A DNA stretch of 27,542 nucleotides from an uncultured Oscillospiraceae bacterium (GTDB taxonomy: Bacteria; Bacillota; Clostridia; Oscillospirales; Oscillospiraceae), in the NCBI GenBank assembly GCA_910585735.1, contig CAJUEU010000025.1, positions 1 to 27,542 on the forward strand, read 5' to 3'. The position numbers were made by a program, and so were the translations under genes. The notes under the pieces are model-generated. The model saw only the letters and a list, made by a program, of their open reading frames with translations. It was not told where the DNA came from and did no database searches. Below, in pieces: positions 6,885 through 13,421 of this stretch. Numbering within the stretch: position 1 is the stretch's first letter; each line of letters opens with the position of its first letter.

Positions 6885-7005
6885 AAAACAGCAGGGACGG
6901 TTCTTACTGTCGGCACGACAGAAGAACAACCATGACGGCGTCCGTCACACAGGAACAAATGTGGCAAAATGTCTTTCACCACACGCTAACCGTCCCTGCT
7001 GTTTT
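6885..7005. repeat. 121-bp element with 18-bp terminal inverted repeats (MITE/REP-like)
   Basis: Perfect 18-bp arms AAAACAGCAGGGACGGTT (6885-6902) and its complement (6988-7005) enclose 85 bp. The interior folds into hairpins: TTCTT(A)CTGTCG with CGACAGAAGAA (11 bp with one bulge), TGACGG-CGT-CCGTCA, and TGTGG with CCACA. No ORF of note is inside. The plan resembles non-autonomous REP-like or MITE elements of Clostridia. It sits 27 bp upstream of the LytTR start. Confidence 0.7.
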
Positions 7006-7130
7006 CCCTCTGTCTTCTGAAAAGTATAACGGAGCCCGGCCTTTTTGTCTACGGTTTCTCGACGATCGGCGGCCGTAAGCGGATATTTGGTCAAAAAAGG
7101 AAATTTTCCTCCGACTTTCATAAAAAGGAC

Positions 7131-7164
7131 TTGCCTTTTGGGACAGGGTGTGATAAACTATAAT
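7131..7164 (+). promoter_or_regulatory. Probable secG promoter
   Basis: TTGCCT (7131-7136) stands 17 bp before TAAACT (7154-7159), which carries an upstream TGA (extended -10). A better -10 hexamer, TATAAT (7159-7164), overlaps it but has no -35 at the right distance except TTGGGA 15 bp away. The transcript would have a ~45-nt leader. Confidence 0.45.
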
Positions 7165-7213
7165 TCCTGTAAAATGAGATTCACGCCGATAAGGCGGAAA
7201 GGAACGATGTAAT

Positions 7214-7444
7214 ATGCTGAAACTGATCCTGTCTGTAATTCTGGTGCTGCTGTGCCTCTTCCTCACCGTGGTGGTACTCCTGCAGGAGAGCAAGACCTCC
7301 GGCATGAACAGCGCCATTGGCGGCGGAGCGGATACCTTCCTGTCCAAGAACAAGTCCAAGAGCTGGAACGCCAAGCTGGCCGGCTGGACCAAGTGGGTGG
7401 CCATCGGATTTATGGTGCTCGCTCTGGTCATGTGCATGCTGTAA
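7214..7444 (+). CDS. secG: Preprotein translocase subunit SecG
   Basis: A 76-residue membrane protein of the SecYEG translocon, assisting SecA-driven protein export. It has the family pattern: N-terminal helix (LKLILSVILVLLCLFLTVVVLLQ), the loop SKTSGMNSAIGGGADTFLSKN with its conserved G-rich part, and a second helix (WVAIGFMVLALVMCML). The length is normal (70-80). The ATG at 7214 has AAAGGAAC upstream. It is a single-gene unit here, with a strong terminator right after; the often linked rnr and smpB are not present in the window. Confidence 0.93.
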   Translation: MLKLILSVILVLLCLFLTVVVLLQESKTSGMNSAIGGGADTFLSKNKSKSWNAKLAGWTKWVAIGFMVLALVMCML

Positions 7445-7468
7445 GAGAACCCGTCGCAAAAGCAAAAG

Positions 7469-7506
7469 GCTGTCTTTCCCCTCAACGGAGAAAGACAGCT
7501 TTTTTT
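7469..7506 (+). terminator. secG terminator
   Basis: A 10-bp stem GCTGTCTTTC / GAAAGACAGC (7469-7478 and 7490-7499) is followed by seven T. It lies 24 bp past the secG stop. Confidence 0.9.
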
Positions 7507-7530
7507 GGACGCACTCCCGACCTCGCCGTG

Positions 7531-7585
7531 GGGACGCCATTGGCCTTCGGCCAACGACCGTCCCGGCAGCGGCAGAGCCGCTGCC
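7531..7585 (-). repeat. Paired palindromic repeat element, copy B (inverted)
   Basis: Read on the - strand, a first hairpin GGCAGCGGC / GCCGCTGCC (7565-7585) is followed by a second (7531-7564). The second has outer arms GGGAC/GTCCC and inner arms TTGGCC/GGCCAA around GAA. The order and the second-hairpin motif match copies at 2061-2129 and 13221-13273. It lies between the secG terminator and the flavoprotein terminator. Confidence 0.7.
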
Positions 7586-7587
7586 CA

Positions 7588-7625
7588 GCAAAAGAGCGTG
7601 CCCACCCCCGGGCACGCTCTTTTGC
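7588..7625 (-). terminator. Terminator of reductase gene 1 (copy 1 of a duplicated terminator)
   Basis: A perfect 16-bp stem GCAAAAGAGCGTGCCC / GGGCACGCTCTTTTGC (7588-7603 and 7610-7625) has a 6-nt loop, with A and T runs inside the stem ends so it may work both ways. The stem and the following ~25 bp (to 7650) are identical to 10796-10858 behind the paralogous reductase. Confidence 0.85.
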
Positions 7626-7653
7626 TGAAAAAGGATGAAAAAGAAGAAAACGC

Positions 7654-9657
7654 TTATTCGTCGATCCCCGCTGCTACTTTAACAGCCTTGATACCGAAGG
7701 TCATGGACCGGCCGCAGGCGATACCGGGGAGCAGGCAGGGATAGTTGTTGACGAAGAAGCCGCCCGAGCAATCGCCTGCCGCAAAGAGACCCTCCATAGG
7801 CTCGTTGGTCCCCGCGTTCAACACCCGGGCCTCCGGGTCTACCAACAGGCCCTGCTCAGTGGTCAGGAGGGAGCCTCCCATCCAGAAGCCATAGAAGGGA
7901 GCTGTCTTCAGGGCGGAGAGCTTGTAGGCAGGCTTACCGAAATCTACATCCTCCTGCATATCGTAGAGCTCATTGTACCGCGCGCAGGTGGCCAGGAAGG
8001 TCTCCTTGTCCTTGCCGGTGAAGCCCAGCTTGTCGGCCAGCTCCTCCAGGGTGTCGGCCTTGAAGCAGAAGCCGTTGTCCTCGTCAAAGTTCTTGAGCTG
8101 GCCTTCGGGATTCTTCCGGGTAGAGGCCGAGCAGCCCACGGTGTGGAAGCGGACCACATCCTCGGGCATCCCGGCGTCAAAGACCGAGCAGTACACGCCG
8201 CCAGGTTGGTTGGTGGCGGCATAGCTCATCATGTCGTAGGTGCCCGACTCGTTGGTAAAGCGCTCGCCCCGGCGGTTGACCTTCAGGAAGGGCTGGGTGC
8301 CCAGGTTGAACTGGTTCTTGGGCCAGGTGCTGGCAAAGGCCTTGCCGCCGGTAGACAGGGTCACATAGCCGCTGTCGGTACCGGGGGTGACGATGCCCCG
8401 GTCAAAGATCATGGGGGCGGGTTCCTTCTGCATAGCGGCCCCGGCCCACACACCGGCCTTGATCCCCTGGCCGTCGTCCTGGGCGGCGTAGTACTTATAG
8501 CTCACCACCGAAGTACCCAGGGGATCCAGCTGCTCCATCATGTCAGGGTTGGCAGGATAGCCTCCCGTGGCCATGATGACACCGTTCTTGGCATTGATAC
8601 GGATGTAGGCCCCAGTGGCCTCGTTCTTGGCGATGACGCCGGTAACCTTGTCTCCCGACTTTTCCAGCTTCACCAGAGAAACACCGAAATCGATGCTGTA
8701 GCCGGCGTCCTCCATATATTTCTGGAACATCTGATTCCGGGACATCTCGGTACGGCCCCAGGTGTGCTCAATAGCGGGGAAGAAGAAACCCTCGTCCTCG
8801 GGCCAGGATGCCTCGTCTCCCACCGTAACGGTGAGCTTGCAGTCGGGAGCATAGGCGGCGTAGATCTCCTTTACAAAGGCCTGCATATCGGCGGACTCGT
8901 TGATCCAGGTGGTCCAGGCGTTCTGGTTGCACTTGCCGGAGGAGAACCGCTTCAGCTCCTGGCGGAGACGGGCCCGGTCCACGGGCTTCTCCCCCAGAGC
9001 CAGGGCGTCGGCAGAGTCAACGGCGGCGTACCAGCCACGGGCGGTGCAGACCGAATCCATCTTCTCAATGAGGCGGAAGTTCAGCTTGTTCTTGGCGGCA
9101 TAGGCACCTGCCGCGCAGCCGGCGTTGCCCGCGCCTACGATGAGAATATCGGTATCCCAGGTCTCAGCAATGTTGGTAATTTCAGGCTCCCGCCCCAGCC
9201 AGTTGGCAGGGGCACCCTCGGCGGCATCTCCGCCGATGACCTCCACGGGGATCTCCCCCTTGGCCTGCTGGATACATTTGGCGGCGGCCTCCATGACGCC
9301 CCGGGAAGTGAGGGTGGCCCCGGAAACGGCGTCGATCTCGGCCCCCTGCTTCTCCATAAGAGCGGTCTTCAGCTCCTCGGCGGCGGCCTGACCGATGTTG
9401 GGAGTCTCCCCCTCCAGGTTCAGTACCACATCGGTGATAGCATCAGCCGAGAAGGTCATGGTGACCACCAGCTCGCTCATACCCTTACCCCTGGCGGAGT
9501 ATGTACCGGGGGTATAGATGCCCTCACTCTTCTGCTCAGGGGTGGGGGTGGGCTCGCTGTCGCCGTTGCAGCCAGCCAGCATGCCAAGGGCGGCAACACC
9601 AGCAGCGCCGGCGGCACCCTTCAGAAAGTCGCGGCGGGAAAGTTCTTTTTTGCTCAT
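7654..9657 (-). CDS. Tat-exported FMN/FAD lipoprotein reductase, paralogue 1
   Basis: A 667-residue extracytoplasmic flavoprotein of the fumarate/urocanate reductase family. A twin-arginine signal (SRRDFLKGAAGAAG) ends in lipobox LAGC with Cys30, so it should be folded inside, exported and lipid-anchored outside. Residues ~45-135 are an FMN-binding domain with flavinylation motif DAVSGAT (Thr115 predicted as ApbE attachment site). Residues ~168-660 are a FAD-binding domain: GAGNAG (175-180), NRRGERFTNE (461-470), and the final GLFAAGDCSGGFFVNNYP. Family members pass electrons from the membrane to an organic acceptor. The substrate is unknown. No donor, cytochrome or ApbE gene is in the window. 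AGGAGG precedes the ATG. It is divergent from a LysR gene, and a close paralogue lies at 10871-12880. Confidence 0.9.
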   Translation of the reverse strand: MSKKELSRRDFLKGAAGAAGVAALGMLAGCNGDSEPTPTPEQKSEGIYTPGTYSARGKGMSELVVTMTFSADAITDVVLNLEGETPNIGQAAAEELKTALMEKQGAEIDAVSGATLTSRGVMEAAAKCIQQAKGEIPVEVIGGDAAEGAPANWLGREPEITNIAETWDTDILIVGAGNAGCAAGAYAAKNKLNFRLIEKMDSVCTARGWYAAVDSADALALGEKPVDRARLRQELKRFSSGKCNQNAWTTWINESADMQAFVKEIYAAYAPDCKLTVTVGDEASWPEDEGFFFPAIEHTWGRTEMSRNQMFQKYMEDAGYSIDFGVSLVKLEKSGDKVTGVIAKNEATGAYIRINAKNGVIMATGGYPANPDMMEQLDPLGTSVVSYKYYAAQDDGQGIKAGVWAGAAMQKEPAPMIFDRGIVTPGTDSGYVTLSTGGKAFASTWPKNQFNLGTQPFLKVNRRGERFTNESGTYDMMSYAATNQPGGVYCSVFDAGMPEDVVRFHTVGCSASTRKNPEGQLKNFDEDNGFCFKADTLEELADKLGFTGKDKETFLATCARYNELYDMQEDVDFGKPAYKLSALKTAPFYGFWMGGSLLTTEQGLLVDPEARVLNAGTNEPMEGLFAAGDCSGGFFVNNYPCLLPGIACGRSMTFGIKAVKVAAGIDE

Positions 9658-9701
9658 TCCATATTCCTCCTTGTTTGTTGGTTGGAACCTTGCTTACGTT
9701 C

Positions 9702-9728
9702 ATTCTAACAGCTTTACAAAAAAGGCAA
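9702..9728 (-). promoter_or_regulatory. Candidate promoter of reductase gene 1
   Basis: On the - strand TTGCCT (9723-9728) and TAGAAT (9702-9707) are separated by only 15 bp, a suboptimal spacing that suggests need for an activator. The same arrangement with 15 bp occurs before reductase 2 (TTGCCC at 12954-12959, TATACT at 12933-12938). It overlaps the divergent LysR promoter. Confidence 0.5.
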
Positions 9729-9741
9729 AAGGAGATATAAT
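9713..9741 (+). promoter_or_regulatory. Promoter of LysR gene 1
   Basis: TTTACA (9713-9718), a 17-bp spacer and TATAAT (9736-9741) form a near-consensus promoter. The start point should fall in the palindrome that begins 2 bp after the -10 box. Confidence 0.8.
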
Positions 9742-9742
9742 T

Positions 9743-9777
9743 GTCTTGAAACGCAAAAAATTTTTGCGTTTCAAGAC
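9743..9777. promoter_or_regulatory. 35-bp perfect palindrome, probable LysR operator
   Basis: Arms GTCTTGAAACGCAAAAA (9743-9759) and its exact complement (9761-9777) flank a single central A. It covers the predicted start point of the LysR transcript and lies upstream of the reductase promoter. That position would let the regulator repress itself and activate the reductase. It could also form a hairpin in the LysR leader. Confidence 0.75.
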
Positions 9778-9807
9778 TTGACGCTACCATCCAAAGGAGG
9801 TCCCTCT

Positions 9808-10728
9808 ATGGAGCTCACCCAACTGCGCCACTTTCTCAAAGCCGCCCAGATCCTGAACTACACCCGGGCCGCCGAAGAGCTCTTCACTTCCCGGCAGGCC
9901 CTGTGCCACACCCTGGGCAATCTGGAAAAGGAGCTGGGTCAGCCCCTGTTCAGCAATGAGCGCAACCACCTTTCTCTCACGGAATACGGAGAATATCTGC
10001 TCCATGCCTTCAGAGATCTGGTGGCCGATTTTGACCGAACCGAGGCAGACGTGAACCGATTCTTCCACCAATCGGTCACTCTCCATGTGTCATTTGCCGT
10101 CAGCCTTTTTCCCTTTCATCTTCCTAACATTGACCCCATTTTGCAGGAGTTTTCTGCCAGGCATCCCCACGTTCTCCTCAATATTGACCGCCGCACTCCC
10201 GACGAAATCGTTGATGAGGTGGAGTGCGGGGCGGTAGACTGCGGCATTCTCCTCCAGATGCCCACTCTACGCCCCGACTGCTCGGCCACCCCTTTGCGCA
10301 CCTCAGATGTGGCTGTGGGCTCAGGCCCCAACTCACCCCTCTACGGAAAAAAAGTACTCACTTTGGAGGAGCTGTCCACCGTCCGCTTGATCGGCATGGG
10401 CAGCCTGGATAAAATCGCAAACCCCTTCTGGGAGGATTGCCGGCGCACGGGTCTGGTGTTAAACTATACAGTCGTTCCCAATGCCGTCGACGCCCTCTAT
10501 CAGATCCGCAACAGTCTGGCCTCCGGTTTTAACACCTTTCTGAACGATCCCAACGCCTTGCCGGTTTCCCACCCTGCGGTCCCCAAAGCCCTTCTCCCCG
10601 GCTACACCTGGGAGGTGGCTGCCCTCTGCCCGAAAAATCGGCCCAATTTTCATGCCGCCCATCTTTTCGCCGTCTTCCTTCAGGAAAAGTATCGATCTGA
10701 AACCTACCAGGCAGAAGAGGTGGAATAA
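9808..10728 (+). CDS. LysR-family regulator 1
   Basis: A 306-residue regulator. The N-terminal winged helix (residues 1-~62) is typical: MELTQLRHFLKAAQ, NYTRAAEELFTSRQALCHTLGNLEKELGQPLF, LTEYGEYLL. The rest is a substrate-binding-like effector domain (for example AVDCGILLQMPTLRP and VRLIGMGSLDKIANPFWEDCR). The ATG at 9808 has AAAGGAGG 7 nt upstream; a longer frame from 9778 would start inside the operator. It is divergent from reductase 1 with a 150-bp shared control region, the classic layout for a LysR activator of its neighbour. It has a homologue at 13422-14372 beside reductase 2. The ligand is probably the reductase substrate; this is inference. Confidence 0.9.
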   Translation: MELTQLRHFLKAAQILNYTRAAEELFTSRQALCHTLGNLEKELGQPLFSNERNHLSLTEYGEYLLHAFRDLVADFDRTEADVNRFFHQSVTLHVSFAVSLFPFHLPNIDPILQEFSARHPHVLLNIDRRTPDEIVDEVECGAVDCGILLQMPTLRPDCSATPLRTSDVAVGSGPNSPLYGKKVLTLEELSTVRLIGMGSLDKIANPFWEDCRRTGLVLNYTVVPNAVDALYQIRNSLASGFNTFLNDPNALPVSHPAVPKALLPGYTWEVAALCPKNRPNFHAAHLFAVFLQEKYRSETYQAEEVE

Positions 10729-10795
10729 CTCCTGTTCGAGAGCTTTGTCGAGCTCCGCAATGGCCTGGACGCAGCCTTTCTCCACTCTGAACACA

Positions 10796-10833
10796 GCAAA
10801 AGAGCGTGCCCACCCCCGGGCACGCTCTTTTGC
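10796..10833. terminator. Terminator between LysR 1 and reductase 2 (copy 2 of duplicated terminator)
   Basis: The stem is the same 16-bp perfect inverted repeat as at 7588-7625 (arms 10796-10811 and 10818-10833). Identity with copy 1 extends over ~65 bp (10794-10858). Here it lies between convergent genes and can serve both. Confidence 0.85.
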
Positions 10834-10870
10834 TGAAAAAGGATGAAAAAGAAGAAAAACGCGAAATCAG

Positions 10871-12880
10871 TTAGGCTTCCAATCCGTTAGCGACCTTCAC
10901 CGCCTTGATGGCGTAGGTCATGTTCCGGCCCATGGCGATGCCAGCCATCTGGCAGGGGTAGTTGTTGACAAAGAAGCCGCCGGCGGCATCGCCGCAGACG
11001 AAGAGACCCTCGATGGGGTCCCGGTTCTCGTCCACCACACGGCCCAGCTCATCACAGAGCAGACCCTGCTCGGTGGTGAGCAGGCAGGCGCCCATCCAGA
11101 AGCTGTAGAAGGGGCCCTGCTTCAGGGCGGAGAGCCGGTAGGCGGGCTTGCCGAAGTCCTCATCGTTCTGGTTGTCATAGAGCTCATTGTACCGCTCGCA
11201 GGTGGCCAGGAAGGTGGTCTTGGCCTCGCCGGTGAAGCCCATCTTGTCGGCCAGCTCCTCCAGGGTGTCGGCCTTGAAGGCGTTGCCCTTCTCGATCTGG
11301 CCGTCGATCTGCTGAAGGGTCCGCTCCTTGGTGCCGTTCCGGGTACCGGCTGAGCAGCCTACAGTATGGAACCGCTGGACATCGTCGAAGAAATTGTCGT
11401 CAAAGACGATGGCGTATACCCCACCGGGCTGGTTATAGGCGGCGTAGCTCATCATATCGTAGGTACCCGACTCGTTGGTAAAGCGCTCGCCCCGGCGGTT
11501 GACCTTCAGGAAGGGCTGGGAGCCGATGTTGAATTGTCCCTCGGGGGAGGGGAACACCTTGTCCCCGGTGGAGGTGACGGTATAGCCGGCGTCCAAGCCG
11601 GGGGCGATGATGCCCCGGTCAAAGAGCATGGGAGCGGCCTCGGCCTGCATGGCGGCACCCGCCCACACGCCGGCCTTGATACCGTCGCCGGTGTCGGTAG
11701 GCCAGCCGTTGTTGTTGGAGGTGACGGCGGTACCCTGGGGGTCCAGCTGCTCCATCATCTCAGGGTTATAGGGATAGCCGCCGGTGGAGATCAGTACGCC
11801 CTTGGCGGCATTGATACGGATGTATTTGCCGGTCTCGGTGTTCTGGGCGATAACGCCGGTGACCTTATTGCCCGACTTCTCCAGCTTCACCAGAGTGGTA
11901 TTAAAGTCGATGGGCACCCCGGCCTCCTCGGTGATGATCCGCTGGAAAATGGTGTTTCGGTCCACCTCGCCAAAGCCCCAGAAATGCTCCTCCACAGGGA
12001 AGTAGAGTCCCTCGGTCTCAGGCCAGGTGGCCTCATCCCCCACAGTGACGTTTACCTTGGCGTCGGGGAGATATTGGCCATAGCAGTCCTTGATAAACTT
12101 GTGCATGGCGGCCGACTCGTTGAACCAGGTGTCCCACAGCTTCAGGTTGGTCTTGCCGGTAGACTGAAGCTTCAGGCTGCGGCGCATAGCGGCCCGGTCC
12201 ATACGAGGCGCCCCGGCGGCGATGGCGTCCTCCGAATCGCACACGCCATACCAGCCACGGACCCGGGCGGGGGCGGTGCCCTTCTCGATGATACGGAACT
12301 TCACGCCCTTCTTGGCGGCGTAAGCGCCCGCGCACAGGCCGCCGTTGCCCGCGCCCACGATGAGAAAGTCGGTGTCCCAGGTCTCGTCCACCTTGGCCAC
12401 CTCGGGCTCAGTGCCCAGCCAATTGGCGGGGCCGGACTCAGCGGAGCTGTTGTCGATGACCTCCACGGGGATCTCCCCCTTGGCCTGCTGGATGCACTTA
12501 TTGGCGGCCTCCATGACGGCCTTGGAGGTGAGGGTGGCGCCGGAAACGGCGTCGATCTCAGCCCCCTGCTTCTCCATAAGGGCGGCGCGCAGCTCCTCAG
12601 CGGCGGCCTGACCGTAGTTCTCGGTCTCGCCGGACACATCCAGCACCACATCGGTGATGGCATCGGCGCTGAAGGTCATGGTGACCAGGATGGTGCTCAC
12701 CGCGCCCTTGGCGGTAGCCTTGTACTCGCCGGGAGTGTAGAGGCCCTGGGGCTTCTGCTCGGGGGTGGGGGTGGCCTCCGGGGTCTTGGCGCAGCCTGCC
12801 AGCACGCCCAGGGCGGCAACGCCGGCGGCTCCGGCCGCGCCCTTGATAAAGTCGCGGCGGGAAATCTCTTTCTTACTCAT
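10871..12880 (-). CDS. Tat-exported FMN/FAD lipoprotein reductase, paralogue 2
   Basis: A 669-residue paralogue of the 7654-9657 protein, roughly two-thirds identical by eye and almost the same length. It has the Tat motif SRRDFIKGAAGAAG, lipobox LAGC (Cys30), an FMN-binding domain with DAVSGAT (predicted FMN attachment at Thr116), GAGNGG (176-181) opening the FAD domain, and the same NRRGERFTNE and GGFFVNNYP stretches. The copies differ most after the signal peptide, around residues 200-300, and near residues 430-530, where this copy has GTRNGTKERTLQQIDG in place of a different loop. Those stretches probably help set substrate choice. The ATG has AAGGAGG upstream. It is divergent from LysR 2 and followed by the duplicated terminator. 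It is probably a respiratory reductase for a related but different acceptor. Confidence 0.9.
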   Translation of the reverse strand: MSKKEISRRDFIKGAAGAAGVAALGVLAGCAKTPEATPTPEQKPQGLYTPGEYKATAKGAVSTILVTMTFSADAITDVVLDVSGETENYGQAAAEELRAALMEKQGAEIDAVSGATLTSKAVMEAANKCIQQAKGEIPVEVIDNSSAESGPANWLGTEPEVAKVDETWDTDFLIVGAGNGGLCAGAYAAKKGVKFRIIEKGTAPARVRGWYGVCDSEDAIAAGAPRMDRAAMRRSLKLQSTGKTNLKLWDTWFNESAAMHKFIKDCYGQYLPDAKVNVTVGDEATWPETEGLYFPVEEHFWGFGEVDRNTIFQRIITEEAGVPIDFNTTLVKLEKSGNKVTGVIAQNTETGKYIRINAAKGVLISTGGYPYNPEMMEQLDPQGTAVTSNNNGWPTDTGDGIKAGVWAGAAMQAEAAPMLFDRGIIAPGLDAGYTVTSTGDKVFPSPEGQFNIGSQPFLKVNRRGERFTNESGTYDMMSYAAYNQPGGVYAIVFDDNFFDDVQRFHTVGCSAGTRNGTKERTLQQIDGQIEKGNAFKADTLEELADKMGFTGEAKTTFLATCERYNELYDNQNDEDFGKPAYRLSALKQGPFYSFWMGACLLTTEQGLLCDELGRVVDENRDPIEGLFVCGDAAGGFFVNNYPCQMAGIAMGRNMTYAIKAVKVANGLEA

Positions 12881-12932
12881 TTCATTTTCCTCCTTATCAA
12901 AACTTCAGGGTTTTGCCCTTTTTTGCTGTTTC

Positions 12933-12959
12933 AGTATATCAGCTTTACAAACGGGGCAA
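12933..12959 (-). promoter_or_regulatory. Candidate promoter of reductase gene 2
   Basis: On the - strand TTGCCC (12954-12959) and TATACT (12933-12938) are 15 bp apart, the same spacing as at reductase 1. It overlaps the LysR 2 promoter in the same way. Confidence 0.5.
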
Positions 12960-12972
12960 AAGGAGTTATAAT
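12944..12972 (+). promoter_or_regulatory. Promoter of LysR gene 2
   Basis: TTTACA (12944-12949), 17 bp and TATAAT (12967-12972), aligned base for base in layout with the LysR 1 promoter. Here the LysR start codon is 450 bp away instead of 67. The sequence right after the -10 box keeps only a broken form of the palindrome seen at 9743-9777 (CGCAA and TTGCG parts around a T run). Confidence 0.7.
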
Positions 12973-13042
12973 TTTCGCAAAGCGCAAGTTTTTGTTGCGG
13001 CGCGACTTTTGTCCTTGCCCATAGGTCAAAAAGATTTATTTT

Positions 13043-13087
13043 CCCCGGGGGCCATCTTTTGGCCCGGCAAAGAATTGGCCCCCGGGG
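13043..13087. repeat. Inverted repeat in LysR 2 leader
   Basis: Perfect 12-bp arms CCCCGGGGGCCA (13043-13054) and TGGCCCCCGGGG (13076-13087) enclose 21 nt. No T run follows, so it is not a normal terminator. Confidence 0.7.
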
Positions 13088-13109
13088 TCTCGGCTTCGCC
13101 TTCGGTCGT

Positions 13110-13140
13110 GCGATGGACGCCCGCCACTGGCGGGCATCGC
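13110..13140. repeat. Hairpin in LysR 2 leader
   Basis: GCGAT and GCCCGCC pair with GGCGGGC and ATCGC, leaving a 4-nt bulge on one side and an ACT loop. Confidence 0.55.
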
Positions 13141-13220
13141 CCCCCAAGAAAAGCTCTTGTCAATCTTGTTTCCGGCTTATATGGAGGATTAGGATAGCTC
13201 CTCCAGCCCCACTGCCGCCG

Positions 13221-13345
13221 GGCAGCCTTTGGCTGCCGGGACGGTTGTTCGCCCAAAGGGCGAATGACGTCCCTGGGCCCCTGGGGCGTCACTCCCCCTT
13301 CGAGGGAGCAACTGCCCCGGTCGTTTGCGCTTTGCGCAAGCGACC
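13221..13345. repeat. Cluster of four palindromic repeats, copy C plus relatives
   Basis: Hairpin one, GGCAGCC-TTT-GGCTGCC (13221-13237), adjoins hairpin two at 13238-13273, with outer arms GGGAC/GTCCC and inner arms TTCGCCC/GGGCGAA; this pair matches copies A and B. A third hairpin (13283-13318) is the same motif in reverse, with outer arms GGGGC/GCCCC. A fourth (13319-13345), GGTCG and TTTGCGC pairing with GCGCAAG and CGACC, resembles the first hairpin of copy A. Confidence 0.7.
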
Positions 13346-13421
13346 CGGAAACGCCTGGCGTCATAAGCCTTGTGACCTTGGCGGCAGGGCCGCAAGAGCT
13401 TCCCCAGAAAGGAGCATTCAC

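Larger units (their letters stand above)
12973..13421 (+). other. 449-nt hairpin-rich leader between LysR 2 promoter and gene
   Basis: No credible ORF is present apart from the extension of the LysR frame from 13059, which lacks a ribosome binding site. It holds a series of inverted repeats at 13043-13087, 13110-13140, 13221-13237, 13238-13273, 13283-13318, 13319-13345 and about 13377-13397. A weak second promoter, TTGTCA (13157-13162), 17 bp, TATGGA (13180-13185), may shorten the leader. The equivalent space in module 1 is only 67 bp, so this DNA was probably inserted. Confidence 0.6.

Noticed and set aside
8143..9708. 521-codon + strand frame opposite reductase 1, and a similar 552-codon frame at 11366-13024 opposite reductase 2
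   Set aside because: Both are mirror frames of paralogous genes, so their likeness to each other only reflects the homology of the real genes.
13043..13397. CRISPR-like array in the LysR 2 leader
   Set aside because: The units are different hairpins in mixed orientation without constant repeats or unique equal-length spacers.
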